From Geodermatophilus amargosae (lineage in GTDB: Bacteria > Actinomycetota > Actinomycetes > Mycobacteriales > Geodermatophilaceae), in assembly GCF_900116515.1 (NCBI RefSeq), contig NZ_FPBA01000005.1, positions 62,001-126,000 on the forward strand: 64,000 nucleotides of DNA, given 5' to 3'. Below the pieces are notes generated by a model. The model did no database searches, had not been told where the DNA came from, and saw only the letters and a list, made by a program, of their open reading frames with translations. The position numbers and the translations under genes are program-made. Every line of letters starts with the position of its first letter. Positions within the stretch are counted from its first letter, which is position 1. Positions 15,938-26,720 of this stretch are shown in pieces.

Positions 15938-16546
15938 TCAGTGCACGGAGCCGAGCTCTGCGGAGATGCGGGTGTCCTCGCCGTGCCCGGTGTGGACCAC
16001 GGTGTCGCCGTGCAGGGTCAGCAGCTTGCTGCGGATCGAGTTGAGGATCGTCGGCTCGTCGCTGAACGAGCGCCCGGTGGCCCCGGGGCCGCCGTGGAAC
16101 AGCGTGTCGCCGGTGAAGACGGCGGCCAGGTCGGGAGCGTGCAGGCAGGTGCTGCCCGGGGAGTGACCCGGGGTGTGCAGCGCGGTCAGCGACGTGCCGG
16201 CCACCCGGAACCTCGTGTCCTCGCGGAGTACCTCGTCCGGCCTCGCCCCCGGGTGGACGACGTTCCACAGCATCGCGTCGGCGGGGTTGAACCAGATCGG
16301 AGCGCCGGTGGCCTCGCGCAGGTCGACCGCAGCGGTGATGTGGTCGTTGTGCCCGTGGGTGAGCACGATGGCGGTGACCCGGCGGTCGCCGATCGCGGCG
16401 AGGATCGGCACGGCGTCGTGCGGCGCGTCGATGACGAGCACCTGCTCGTCGTCGCCGACGAGCCAGACGTTGTTGTCCACGTCGAAGTCCTGCCCGTCCA
16501 GGCTGAAGACCCCGCTGACCACGGCCTTCTCGATGCGCGCGCTCAC
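15938..16546 (-). CDS. MBL-fold hydrolase, candidate S-formylmycothiol hydrolase
   Basis: A 202-aa single-domain metallo-beta-lactamase fold protein. Metal ligands are visible in LTHGHNDH (HxHxDH), [17 protein letters not shown] and HTGHGED. It is translationally coupled to the mycothiol-dependent formaldehyde dehydrogenase gene by a GTGA overlap, the same pair as Rv2259-Rv2260 in Mycobacterium tuberculosis. The dehydrogenase makes S-formylmycothiol, a thioester, and a glyoxalase II-like hydrolase is the natural next step giving formate and free mycothiol. This role is an inference from context; the fold is certain. Cytoplasmic, no signal peptide. Confidence 0.8.
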   Translation of the reverse strand: MSARIEKAVVSGVFSLDGQDFDVDNNVWLVGDDEQVLVIDAPHDAVPILAAIGDRRVTAIVLTHGHNDHITAAVDLREATGAPIWFNPADAMLWNVVHPGARPDEVLREDTRFRVAGTSLTALHTPGHSPGSTCLHAPDLAAVFTGDTLFHGGPGATGRSFSDEPTILNSIRSKLLTLHGDTVVHTGHGEDTRISAELGSVH

Positions 16547-17634
16547 TCGTCGAACACCACGACCGAGCGCAGGACCTCGCCCGCGTGCATCTTGGCGAAC
16601 GCGGCCTCGACGTCGTCCAGGGCGATGGTCTCGCTGACGAACTCCTCCAGCGGGAAGCGACCCTGGCGGTAGAGGTCGACCAGCATCGGGAAGTCCCGGC
16701 TGGGTAGGCAGTCGCCGTACCAGGAGGACTTCAGTGCCCCGCCGCGGCCGAACAGCTCGATCATCGGCAGGGTCAGCTGCATGTCGGGCGTGGGCACACC
16801 GACCAGGACGACGCGCCCGGCCAGGTCCCGGGCGTAGAACGCCTGCTCGAACACCTCCGGGCGGCCCACCGCGTCGATGGCCACGTCGACGCCGAAGCCG
16901 CCGGTGTGGCCCTTGATGGCCTCGACCGCGTCCGTCTCCCGACTGTTGACGGTGTGGGTGGCGCCGAACCGCCGCGCCCACTGCAGCTTCCGGTCGTCGA
17001 CGTCGACGGCGACGATCGTGCTGGCACCGGCCAGCTTCGCGCCGGCGATCGCGGCGTCCCCGACGCCGCCGCAGCCGAACACCGCCACGCTCTCGCCGCG
17101 CTGCACGCCGCCGGTGTTGATCGCCGCACCCACGCCGGCCATCACACCGCAGCCGAGCAGGCCCGCGGCCGTGGCGGGGGCCGCCGGGTCGACCCTGGTG
17201 CACTGCCCGGAGTGCACCAGGGTCTTCTCCACGAACGCGCCGATCCCCAGCGCCGGGGAGAGTTCCGTACCGTCGGCCAGCGTCATCTTCTGCGCGGCGT
17301 TGTGGGTGTCGAAGCAGTAGTGCGGCTGGCCCTTGAGGCAGGCGCGGCACTGGCCGCACACCGCCCGCCAGTTGAGCACCACGAAGTCCCCGACGGCCAC
17401 GTTGGTGACGCCCTCGCCGACGGCGGCCACCGTGCCCGCGGCCTCGTGCCCCAGCAGGAACGGGTACTCGTCGTTGATGCCGCCCTCGCGGTAGTGCAGG
17501 TCGGTGTGGCACACCCCGCACGCGGCCACGTCCACCACCGCCTCACCCGGGCCGGGATCGGGCACCACGACCGTCTCCACGCTGACCGGTGCTCCCTTGC
17601 TGCGGGCGACGACGCCCCTCACCTCGTAGGCCAT
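16543..17634 (-). CDS. mscR: S-(hydroxymethyl)mycothiol dehydrogenase / S-nitrosomycothiol reductase
   Basis: A 363-aa zinc-dependent class III-type alcohol dehydrogenase that oxidises the formaldehyde-mycothiol adduct with NAD and also reduces S-nitrosomycothiol. Catalytic zinc ligands are in CGVCHTDLH and GHEAAGTV. The structural zinc cysteines are in [15 protein letters not shown]. The coenzyme motif is [13 protein letters not shown]. Full length for the family. TAGGCT 6 nt before ATG 17634 indicates a leaderless message. It heads an operon with the MBL hydrolase and is divergent from an OxlT-type transporter, which could carry the product formate. Confidence 0.92.
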   Translation of the reverse strand: MAYEVRGVVARSKGAPVSVETVVVPDPGPGEAVVDVAACGVCHTDLHYREGGINDEYPFLLGHEAAGTVAAVGEGVTNVAVGDFVVLNWRAVCGQCRACLKGQPHYCFDTHNAAQKMTLADGTELSPALGIGAFVEKTLVHSGQCTRVDPAAPATAAGLLGCGVMAGVGAAINTGGVQRGESVAVFGCGGVGDAAIAGAKLAGASTIVAVDVDDRKLQWARRFGATHTVNSRETDAVEAIKGHTGGFGVDVAIDAVGRPEVFEQAFYARDLAGRVVLVGVPTPDMQLTLPMIELFGRGGALKSSWYGDCLPSRDFPMLVDLYRQGRFPLEEFVSETIALDDVEAAFAKMHAGEVLRSVVVFDE

Positions 17635-17640
17635 GACCGG

Positions 17641-17646
17641 AGCCTA
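17641..17646 (-). promoter_or_regulatory. -10 box TAGGCT of a leaderless promoter (mscR)
   Basis: TAGGCT on the minus strand ends 6 nt before ATG 17634, with no Shine-Dalgarno between. Confidence 0.5.
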
Positions 17647-17841
17647 TGGCCGCCGTGCGCGCGGAGCCGATGCCGTCCTGCCGTCCAGCGGCAGGGAAGC
17701 CGGCCCGGCGACGCCGGCGGTGTGCCGCCGGGTGCCGCACAACGATCCGGTCACTCGCCGCGCGGGTTCCGGGGCGCGGACGTAGCGTTCCTCACGTTTT
17801 GGTCCGACCGGGGCCGTGGTCCCGACCGAGCGGAGGTCTCC

Positions 17842-19260
17842 GTGGCCCTACCCGGCTTCCTGCAGCGTGAGCGCATCGTCGCCCGCCCCGGCTTCAACCG
17901 GTGGCTCATCCCGCCGGCAGCGCTGGCGGTGCACCTGTGCATCGGCCAGGCCTACGCGACGAGCGTCTACAAGACCGCGCTGGTCGAGGACTTCGGGACC
18001 TCGCAGACGGCGATCGGCATCGTCTTCTCGATCGCCATCGTCATGCTCGGGCTGTCGGCCGCGCTGTTCGGCACCTGGGTGGACAAGAACGGGCCGCGCG
18101 CCGCCATGTTCACGGCGGCCTGCTTCTGGGTCACCGGCTTCGTCGTCGGCGGGCTGGGGATCGAGACCCGACAGCTGTGGCTGCTCTACCTCGGCTACGG
18201 CGTCATCGGCGGCATCGGCCTGGGGATCGGCTACATCTCGCCGGTCTCCACGCTGATCAAGTGGTTCCCCGACCGCCCGGGCCTGGCCACCGGCATGGCG
18301 ATCATGGGCTTCGGTGGCGGTGCGCTCATCGCCTCGCCGCTGTCCCGCCAGCTGATGAACTGGTACGACCCCGAGTACGACCCCGCGGTGGCCGGGACGG
18401 TCCCGAGCGGTGGCGCCGTCTCGGCGCTGTTCTTCACGCTGGCGGCCGTCTACCTCGTCTTCATGATGTTCGGCGCGTTCATCGTCCGGGTGCCCGCCGA
18501 GGGCTGGCGGCCCGACGGCTTCGACCCCTCCACGGTCAAGCAGAAGGCGCTGGTCACGACCGAGAGCGTCTCGGCGAAGAACGCCGTCAAGACGCCGCAG
18601 TTCTGGCTGCTGTGGACGGTGCTGTTCTGCAACGTCACCGCCGGCATCGGGATCCTCGAGCAGGCCGCGCCGATGATCCAGGACTTCTTCCGCACGGGGG
18701 AGACCTCGACCGTCGCCGTGACGGCCGCCGCCGGCTTCGTCGGCGTGCTGTCGCTGTTCAACATGGCCGGCCGGTTCGTCTGGTCCTCGACGTCGGACTA
18801 CATCGGCCGCAAGCCGATCTACATGGTCTACCTGGGCGTGGGCCTGGTGCTGTACGTCGCGCTGGCCACCATCGGCAGCAGCGCCACCTGGCTGTTCGTG
18901 CTGCTCGCCGCGGTGATCATCTCGTTCTACGGCGGCGGCTTCGCCACCGTCCCGGCCTACCTGCGCGACCTGTTCGGCACCTACCAGGTCGGCGCCATCC
19001 ACGGCCGGCTGCTCACCGCCTGGTCGGCGGCCGGTGTGGCCGGCCCGCTGATCGTCAACAGCGTCCTGGACACCCAGGGCGAGCCCGGCAGCCTCGTCGC
19101 GGCCAACTACCGCCCGGCGCTGTTCATCATGGTCGGCCTGCTCGCCGTCGGCTTCATCGCGAACCTGCTGGTCCGCCCGGTGGCCAGCAAGTGGCACGAG
19201 CCCCACCGTGACGCCGCCGGCACCGCCACCCCGACCGCCGCGAGGAGCGCCGTCCGATGA
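17842..19260 (+). CDS. OxlT/OFA-type major facilitator transporter
   Basis: A 472-aa membrane carrier with 12 predicted segments. The signature GTWVDKNGPR (loop 2-3), FGGGALIASPLS, and in the second half NMAGRFVWSSTSDYIGRKP match the oxalate/formate antiporter family. GTG 17842 follows GGAGG by 5 nt. The 207-nt region it shares with the divergent mscR gene suggests common control, and a formate or small carboxylate substrate is therefore attractive, though not shown by sequence. It ends in an ATGA overlap with a 52-codon gene for a small membrane subunit, a pairing typical of this subgroup. Confidence 0.88.
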   Translation: MALPGFLQRERIVARPGFNRWLIPPAALAVHLCIGQAYATSVYKTALVEDFGTSQTAIGIVFSIAIVMLGLSAALFGTWVDKNGPRAAMFTAACFWVTGFVVGGLGIETRQLWLLYLGYGVIGGIGLGIGYISPVSTLIKWFPDRPGLATGMAIMGFGGGALIASPLSRQLMNWYDPEYDPAVAGTVPSGGAVSALFFTLAAVYLVFMMFGAFIVRVPAEGWRPDGFDPSTVKQKALVTTESVSAKNAVKTPQFWLLWTVLFCNVTAGIGILEQAAPMIQDFFRTGETSTVAVTAAAGFVGVLSLFNMAGRFVWSSTSDYIGRKPIYMVYLGVGLVLYVALATIGSSATWLFVLLAAVIISFYGGGFATVPAYLRDLFGTYQVGAIHGRLLTAWSAAGVAGPLIVNSVLDTQGEPGSLVAANYRPALFIMVGLLAVGFIANLLVRPVASKWHEPHRDAAGTATPTAARSAVR

Positions 19261-19415
19261 GCACGTCCCTCTCCCAGGAGTCCTCGCCGAACGGGCAGCA
19301 GCCCGTGCACACCCCGGCCGGGCTCATCGCCTTCGCGTGGACGCTGGTCGGCGTCCCGCTGGCCTATGGGCTGTACCAGACGGTGAAGACCGCGCTGACC
19401 CTCTTGACCGGCTGA
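19257..19415 (+). CDS. small membrane subunit of the OFA-type MFS transporter
   Basis: A 52-aa frame that starts in the transporter stop (ATGA) and ends at TGA 19413-19415. It has a polar N-terminus of about 20 residues and one transmembrane helix, LIAFAWTLVGVPLAYGLYQT, then a short amphipathic tail. Single-helix partners of this kind are known beside OxlT-like transporters ('MFS transporter small subunit'). The overlap implies roughly equal synthesis with the carrier and probably a heteromeric complex. It is easily missed by length cut-offs. Confidence 0.8.
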   Translation: MSTSLSQESSPNGQQPVHTPAGLIAFAWTLVGVPLAYGLYQTVKTALTLLTG

Positions 19416-19421
19416 CCGCAC

Positions 19422-20318
19422 TCATCCCTCCCGGCGCAGCTCGCCGAGCACGTGCCCGGCGAGCTGCGCGCGGGCGGCCGGTGTCGCCGAGGCGAGGAAG
19501 AGGAAGCAGTCGGTGACCTCGAGCTCGAGCAGGACGGGGCCGGAGTCCCCCGGGATGACGTCGACCCGCGCGCAGGACAGCGCGGCGCAGCCCGCCGGGT
19601 GCCGCGTCGAGCGCCGCCCGCGCCACCGCCAGCTGCGCGTCGTCCGGCTCGACCCGCCGCACCGTGCCGAGGACGTCGGCGACGACGACGGCCCGGCGCA
19701 CCCCCACGTCGCCGAGCAGCGGCTCGCGGCGGACGGCGTGGGAGAACCCGCCGCCGAGGAAGACCATGCTGGTCTCCCCCTGCGTGTCGATCCCGGACAG
19801 GTACGGCTGCACCATGGCCGTCCGCCCCTGCGCGTGCAGGGCGGCCACGAGCGCCGCCGCGCCCGGGTCGGACAGGCCGGCGAACCGGCCGGTGTCGGCC
19901 GCGCTCCCGCTCACGGCGGGCTTCACGACGACGTCGCCGGCGCCCGGCACCTCTCCCGCCGGCCCGCCCGGCGCGAGGAAGACCGTGGGGACCGTCGGCA
20001 CCCCGGCCCGCGCCAGGTCCTGCAGGTAGCGCTTGTCGGTGTTCCACGCGAGCACGCCGGCCGGGTTGACCGTCCGGCGGCAGCCGCGGGCCCAGGACAG
20101 GAAGGCGTCCCGGCGGAGCGGGTGGTCCCAGGTGCTGCGGACGAGGACGCCGTCGAACCCCGCCCAGTCGACGCCGGGGTCGTCCCAGAGGCGGGCACGG
20201 CGTCGGCACCGGCGGCGCCCAACGCGGCCAGCAGCAGCGGTCCGTCCTCGTCGAGGTCCGGGGCCGCCCGGCACGTGGCGACCCCGATGCGCATCCGTCC
20301 CCGGCCGACCGTGGTCAC
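19422..20318 (-). pseudogene. ATP-grasp domain protein (RimK/glutathione synthetase-like) with two compensating frameshifts
   Basis: The protein reads in three pieces. From GTG 20318 (AGGAGG 5 nt upstream) it starts MRIGVATCRAAPDLDEDGP and runs to ADAVPA in one frame. After about 20192 the sense continues in a second frame (LWDDPGVDWAGFDG, VRSTWDHP, NTDKRYLQDL, VVKPAVSGSA, PYLSGIDTQGETS). At about 19590 it returns to the first frame (CARVDVIPGDSGPVLLELEV, ending LRREG-stop at 19422). One base is missing at the first junction and one is extra at the second. ATP-grasp features, including the LLELEV metal-side motif, are present, so the parent would be a carboxylate-amine ligase of about 290 aa. 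Sequencing error and true inactivation cannot be told apart here. Confidence 0.75.
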
Positions 20319-20378
20319 GCCGTCCTCCTGCCCTCCGCCCCGCCCGGGCGGCGGAGGCGCGGCGAGGCTAGGACGGGC

Positions 20379-20777
20379 CTACGACGGTCCTCGGCGCAGC
20401 GGAGGCAGCGGGAGGTGGTCGGAGAGGTCGGCGCGGTTGCCGCTCGCGTCGACCCGGCCCCCGGCGACGGCCTCGGCCCAGGTCAGCTCCCCCGTCGCCA
20501 GCCGCAGCCAGGTGGCGGCGTCGGTCTCGACGACGTTCGGCGGCGTGCCGCGCGTGTGCCGCGGGCCCGGCACCAGCTGGACGGCGACGTGCGGGGGCAC
20601 CCGCAGCTCCACCGACCGGCCGGGCACCTGCTGCGCGAGCCACCGGGCGCTGGTCTTCACCGCCGCACCCAGCACCGACCGCGCGGGCTGCTCGGCGTCG
20701 CCGGCCAGCCAGGGGCGGACGGCGTCGACGGCGGCGTGCAGCTCCTCCGCGGGGATGGGCCTCGTCGTCGGGGGCAC
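20379..20777 (-). CDS. sterol-carrier-family / Rv0807-like protein
   Basis: A 132-aa soluble protein. The C-terminal portion [16 protein letters not shown]...[26 protein letters not shown] has the SCP2-like pattern (a hydrophobic tunnel fold with a 'TWLRLATG' core) used by sterol-carrier-family proteins and by the C-terminal domain of mycothiol-dependent isomerases. In mycobacteria an equivalent gene also follows purL near purF. It begins at GTG 20777, 9 nt after the purL stop, so it is probably part of the purSQL operon. A direct role in purine synthesis is not known. Confidence 0.7.
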   Translation of the reverse strand: MPPTTRPIPAEELHAAVDAVRPWLAGDAEQPARSVLGAAVKTSARWLAQQVPGRSVELRVPPHVAVQLVPGPRHTRGTPPNVVETDAATWLRLATGELTWAEAVAGGRVDASGNRADLSDHLPLPPLRRGPS

Positions 20778-20785
20778 GGCGGGCC

Positions 20786-23067
<2,282 letters not shown>

Positions 23068-23071
<4 letters not shown>

Positions 23072-23739
23072 GCGCTGACGACCGCCTCGAGGATGCTGGT
23101 GAAGAAGCCGAGCCCGTCGGTGGACGGCCCGGTGAGGTCCTCGACGGCGTGCTCGGGGTGCGGCATGAGCCCGACGACCCGGCCGTCCTCGCCGGTGACG
23201 CCGGCGACGTCGCGGAGGCTGCCGTTGGGGTTGCCGCCCACGTAGCGCACCGCCACCCGACCCTCGCCCTCGAGCCGCTCGAGCTCGGCCGGGGAGGCGA
23301 CGTAGCGGCCCTCGCCGTTCTTGACCGGGACGACGATCTCCTGGCCGGTCGCGTAGTCCGAGGTCCACGCGGTGTCGGCGCGCTCGATGCGCAGCCGCTG
23401 GTCGCGGTTGCGGAAGTGCAGGTGGCTGTTGCGGGTCAGCGCGCCGGGCAGCAGGCCGGCCTCGCACAGCACCTGGAAGCCGTTGCAGATGCCGAGGACC
23501 GGCATGCCCTTCCGGGCGCGGTCGACGACGTCCTGCACCATCGGCGCCCGCGCGGCGATGGCACCGGCGCGCAGGTAGTCGCCGTAGGAGAACCCGCCGG
23601 GCAGGACGATGGCGTCGACGTCCTTCAGGTCGTGCTCGGCGTGCCACAGCGCGACCGGCTCGGCTCCGGCGAGGCGCACCGCGCGGGCGGCGTCGACGTC
23701 GTCCAGGGAGCCCGGGAAGGTGATGACCCCGATGCGCAC
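23068..23739 (-). CDS. purQ: phosphoribosylformylglycinamidine synthase, glutaminase subunit
   Basis: A 223-aa class I glutamine amidotransferase supplying ammonia to PurL. The nucleophile cysteine is in GICNGFQVL, and the catalytic His/Glu pair in MPHPEHAVE. The N-terminus [19 protein letters not shown] and [18 protein letters not shown] are typical of PurQ. It starts 3 nt after the purS stop and ends in a 4-nt overlap with purL, so the three subunits are made from one message. Confidence 0.97.
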
Positions 23740-23742
23740 GGC

Positions 23743-23982
23743 TCAGACCCCCGAGAGGTGCAGCTCGACGTCCTCGATGACCGGGTTGGCCAGCAGAGTC
23801 TCGGCGATCTGCCGGAGCTCCGCCTCGTCCGGCGTGCCCTCGACGTCGAGGACGAAGTGCTTGCCCTGGCGGACGCCGGTGACCTGGGTGTGACCCAGCC
23901 GGCCGAGTGCGCCGAGCACCGCCTGCCCCTGGGGGTCGGAGATCTCCGGCTTGAGGACGACGTCGACGACCACCTGCGGCAC
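23743..23982 (-). CDS. purS: phosphoribosylformylglycinamidine synthase subunit PurS
   Basis: A 79-aa small subunit that bridges PurL and PurQ. The sequence [26 protein letters not shown] and [13 protein letters not shown] are family hallmarks. GTG 23982 is chosen because a TAGGCT box lies 8 nt upstream, indicating a leaderless start; upstream in-frame codons to 24063 cross that promoter and a hairpin repeat. First gene of purSQL plus the SCP-like gene. Confidence 0.93.
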   Translation of the reverse strand: MPQVVVDVVLKPEISDPQGQAVLGALGRLGHTQVTGVRQGKHFVLDVEGTPDEAELRQIAETLLANPVIEDVELHLSGV

Positions 23983-23990
23983 GGTTCCCC

Positions 23991-23996
23991 AGCCTA
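23991..23996 (-). promoter_or_regulatory. -10 box TAGGCT of a leaderless promoter (purSQL)
   Basis: TAGGCT on the minus strand ends 8 nt before GTG 23982. The family A hairpin lies 32 nt further upstream, over or beyond the -35 position. Confidence 0.5.
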
Positions 23997-24027
23997 CCTG
24001 TCGGGGTCCCGCGCCCTCCCCGCCCGC

Positions 24028-24085
24028 CGAGATCGGCGATCTGGTACGCGCACGGGTCCCCATCCGTACGAGAGCGCCGATCTCG
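24028..24085. repeat. 58-bp hairpin repeat, family A, copy 1
   Basis: Inverted arms CGAGATCGGCGATCT-GGTACG and CGTACG-AGAGCGCCGATCTCG match at 19 of 21 positions around a 16-nt loop. It touches the stop codon of the DUF559 gene and may terminate it. Copies of the same length lie at 25023 and 33488. Confidence 0.75.
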
Positions 24086-24964
24086 TCAACGCAGCGCGCG
24101 GCGGATCTCCGCGATGACGTCGTCCGGGCGGCCGAGGACGTCGGCGGAGGTGAACCGGAGGACCGTCCACCCCGCCGCGACCAGGCGGTTCTGCCGGCGC
24201 AGGTCGTTCACGAAGACGTCCCGCTGACGGTGCACGTCCCCGTCGAACTCGACGAGCAGTCTCCGGTCGGGCCAGGCCAGGTCGGCACGGGCCGTCGTCC
24301 GCCCGTGCGCATCGCGGACGACGTACTGCAGCTCCGGCGGCGGCAGCCCCGCCTCGTGGACCAGCCATCGCAGGACCGACTCCATCGGCGACTCGGCACG
24401 CGGATCGGCCACCGGGAGGACGGCGCGGGCTCGCGCGGACCCTCGACCGGTGGGGCGGCACGCCAGCTGCTGCTCGAGGTCGCCCCGGCTGCACCAGCGG
24501 GCCAGCACCTGGTCACTGACGGCGAGCAGTGCCGACGGCCGCAGGACGGCTGCGAGGTCACGCCAGGTACGCGCCGGCGTGGTGACCGGCATCCCGCCGC
24601 GCCGGGTGGTGTCACCGTCGGGCAGCTGCGTCCGATGGACGCTCCGGTCCCGGCGGCTCTCCGCCCGCGAGCCCATGGGCACGGTGAGGTGGACCCGCGC
24701 CCCGCCCTCGGCCTGCAACGGGATGGCGATGCCCCAGAGGTCGGCAGCGGTGGCGTGACTGAGCACGGCACCGGGCGGGGCGGTCAGCAGGACCGCGGCG
24801 AGGCGGGCGCTCGTCTCACCGGCCAGCGCACGCGGCAGGTAGGTGTCCCGGGAGAGTCGCACCACCGCCGGGTGCCGCAACTGCCGCTCGGTGAGGCCGT
24901 CCTGGAGAGCCATGGCCCGGGTGGTGGGTCCGGTCAGGCGCGAGGGCGGACGACGTCGCGGCAC
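24086..24964 (-). CDS. DUF559 (VSR-like endonuclease) protein with AbiEi-like N-terminus
   Basis: A 292-aa protein. The N-terminal 100 residues (ALQDGLTERQLRHP, VRLSRDTYLP, GAVLSHATAADLWG) have the winged-helix and 'transcriptional regulator' look of AbiEi-type antitoxin domains. The C-terminal 110 residues form the DUF559 nuclease-like domain: ESVLRWLVHEAGLP, then DLAWPDRRLLVEFDGDVH with the acidic PD-(D/E)xK-type residues, and RRQNRLVAAGWTVLRFTSADV. Such genes occur in many copies in actinobacteria and their role is unknown. It lies inside the purine region between purS and the purB-purC operon and is bracketed on both sides by 58-bp family A hairpins. GTG 24964 keeps the conserved PRRRPPSRLTGP start; no strong ribosome site is seen. 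Confidence 0.75.
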   Translation of the reverse strand: MPRRRPPSRLTGPTTRAMALQDGLTERQLRHPAVVRLSRDTYLPRALAGETSARLAAVLLTAPPGAVLSHATAADLWGIAIPLQAEGGARVHLTVPMGSRAESRRDRSVHRTQLPDGDTTRRGGMPVTTPARTWRDLAAVLRPSALLAVSDQVLARWCSRGDLEQQLACRPTGRGSARARAVLPVADPRAESPMESVLRWLVHEAGLPPPELQYVVRDAHGRTTARADLAWPDRRLLVEFDGDVHRQRDVFVNDLRRQNRLVAAGWTVLRFTSADVLGRPDDVIAEIRRALR

Positions 24965-25022
24965 GGGCGGGAGCCTGCCGTGGTCCCGCACCTGCGCGCC
25001 GGCGTCGTCCACAGCCCCCGGT

Positions 25023-25080
25023 CGAGATCGGCGATCTCGACGGCTCCGGGGCCCGTGTCCGTACGAGACCGCCGATCTCG
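25023..25080. repeat. 58-bp hairpin repeat, family A, copy 2
   Basis: Arms CGAGATCGGCGATCTCG and CGAGACCGCCGATCTCG pair with one mismatch in 17. The first 15 bases equal copy 1, and 21 of the last 22 match copy 1 (CCGTACGAGA plus CGCCGATCTCG). It sits between the DUF559 start and the hydrolase stop. Confidence 0.75.
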
Positions 25081-25098
25081 CCGCGAAGGTCCCGCCGC

Positions 25099-25857
25099 TC
25101 AGGGCGCCAGCAGCCGCCAGACGGCGTCGGGGGCCTCCCAGTGGGCGTTGTGGCCGGCGCCCTCGAGCAGCACCGCGTCCGGATCGACCCGCCGCATCGC
25201 GGGCAGGCCCACCATCGGGTCGGCCGACCCGGCCGCGAGCCGCAGCGGCGCCTGCGCGCGCGACAGGACCTCCTCCACCGGCGGGCCGACGGCGCCGAAC
25301 GCCCGCGGGTCCAGCGCCGGGGAGAAGCCGTCGGGGGTCTCGCGGACGCCGGCGAGCGCGACCGGGTCGTCCGCGGCCACGAGCCCGCTCAGCCCGGCCA
25401 GCCGCAGGTGCCGCTCGGCGGCCTCGGCGGCGGTGGGGAACACCTGCGGCGGGCGGGCGGCCAGCGCACGGGCCCGCGCGACCTCGTCGTCGGTCCAGTC
25501 GATCTTGACGCCGACCCCGACGACCCGGGTCACCTCGACGCCGTACCAGCCGCCGGCGAGCACCGCGCCGACGACGCCGCCGAAGGAGTGGCCGAGCACG
25601 GTGACCCGCGTCGCACCGCAGGCCACCGCCACGGACGCCACGTCCGCGGCGTGCACCGCGTAGCCGTAGGGCGGCTCGGCCACCGAGGCGCCGTGCCCGC
25701 GCAGGTCCGGGACCGCCCAGGAACCGGGCCAGGACCGCTCGACCAGCGGCAGCAGCGGGTTCCACACGGCGCCGGTCGCCCCGAGCCCGTGGAGGAGCAG
25801 CAGCAGGTCCCCGCCCGATCCGCCGGAGCGGTAGGTGATGCCGGCACGCGTCGTCAT
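25099..25857 (-). CDS. alpha/beta hydrolase
   Basis: A 252-aa alpha/beta-fold hydrolase of the pimeloyl-ester/haloperoxidase-like group. The oxyanion motif LLHGLGATG is near residue 20, the nucleophile elbow GHSFGGVVG near 90, an Asp acid in GSADPMVG near 210 and the catalytic His in GAGHNAHWEAP near 235, so the triad is complete. Substrate is unknown. ATG 25857 overlaps the purC stop (ATGA), placing it as third gene of the purB-purC operon, but no purine function is known for such proteins. Confidence 0.82.
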   Translation of the reverse strand: MTTRAGITYRSGGSGGDLLLLLHGLGATGAVWNPLLPLVERSWPGSWAVPDLRGHGASVAEPPYGYAVHAADVASVAVACGATRVTVLGHSFGGVVGAVLAGGWYGVEVTRVVGVGVKIDWTDDEVARARALAARPPQVFPTAAEAAERHLRLAGLSGLVAADDPVALAGVRETPDGFSPALDPRAFGAVGPPVEEVLSRAQAPLRLAAGSADPMVGLPAMRRVDPDAVLLEGAGHNAHWEAPDAVWRLLAP

Positions 25858-26720
25858 GAGCGGAAGGGGGTGCCCGTCAGCTGCTCGTAGGCGGCGACGT
25901 AACGCTCGCGGGTGGCGGCGACGACCTCGTCGGGCAGCTCGGGCGGCGGCGAGACGCGGTCCCAGCCCGAGGCGGTCAGCCAGTCGCGGACGTACTGCTT
26001 GTCGAACGAGGGCTGCGCCGCGCCCGGTGACCACGACGACGCCGGCCAGAAGCGCGAGGAGTCGGGCGTGAGCACCTCGTCGCCCAGCACCAGCCCGCCG
26101 TCGGCGGACAGCCCGAACTCGAACTTCGTGTCGGCCAGGACGATGCCGGCGGCGGCCGCGATCTCCGCCCCGCGCCGGTACAGCGCGAGGGTCAGCTCCC
26201 GCAGCTCGGCGGCCCGGGGAGCGCCCACGAGCGACTCCACCTGCGCGAAGTCGATCGCCTCGTCGTGCTCGCCCGCCGCGGCCTTCGTCGACGGCGTGAA
26301 CACCGGTCCCGGCAGCCGGGAGCCCTCGGTCAGCCCCGCGGGCAGCGGCACGTCGCGGATCGAGCCGGTGCGCCGGTACTCCGCCGTCCCCGAGCCCGAC
26401 AGGTAGCCGCGGGCCACGCACTCCACCGGCAGCATCTCCAGCCGCCGCACGAGCATCGCCCGCCCCGCCACGTCGCCCGGGACGTCCGAGGCCGACACCA
26501 GGTGGTGCGACGCCCCGAACGCCTCCAGCACCGGGGTCAGCTGCCCGAACCACCACACCGACAGCGCGGTGAGCACCCGCCCCTTGTCCGGGATCGGCGT
26601 GGGCAGCACGTGGTCGTAGGCGGAGATCCGGTCCGAGGCCACCAGCAGGAGGCGGCCGGCACCGGCGTCGTAGACCTCGCGGACCTTGCCGCGCGCGATG
26701 AGGGGCAGGTCGAGCGTCAC
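25854..26720 (-). CDS. purC: phosphoribosylaminoimidazole-succinocarboxamide synthase
   Basis: A 288-aa SAICAR synthetase joining CAIR and aspartate with ATP. Seen are GKVREVYDAG, VASDRISAYDHVLPTPIPDKG, ECVARGYLSGSG, and the ADTKFEFGL and DEVLTPDSSRFWP signatures. Length is the long form usual in actinobacteria. GTG 26720 overlaps the purB stop (GTGA). Confidence 0.97.
   Translation of the reverse strand: MTLDLPLIARGKVREVYDAGAGRLLLVASDRISAYDHVLPTPIPDKGRVLTALSVWWFGQLTPVLEAFGASHHLVSASDVPGDVAGRAMLVRRLEMLPVECVARGYLSGSGTAEYRRTGSIRDVPLPAGLTEGSRLPGPVFTPSTKAAAGEHDEAIDFAQVESLVGAPRAAELRELTLALYRRGAEIAAAAGIVLADTKFEFGLSADGGLVLGDEVLTPDSSRFWPASSWSPGAAQPSFDKQYVRDWLTASGWDRVSPPPELPDEVVAATRERYVAAYEQLTGTPFRS

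Noticed and set aside
24028-25098. Insertion sequence carrying the DUF559 gene
   Set aside because: No transposase motif and no clear target-site duplication. The flanking elements are each internally palindromic and so are reported as hairpin repeats, not IS ends.
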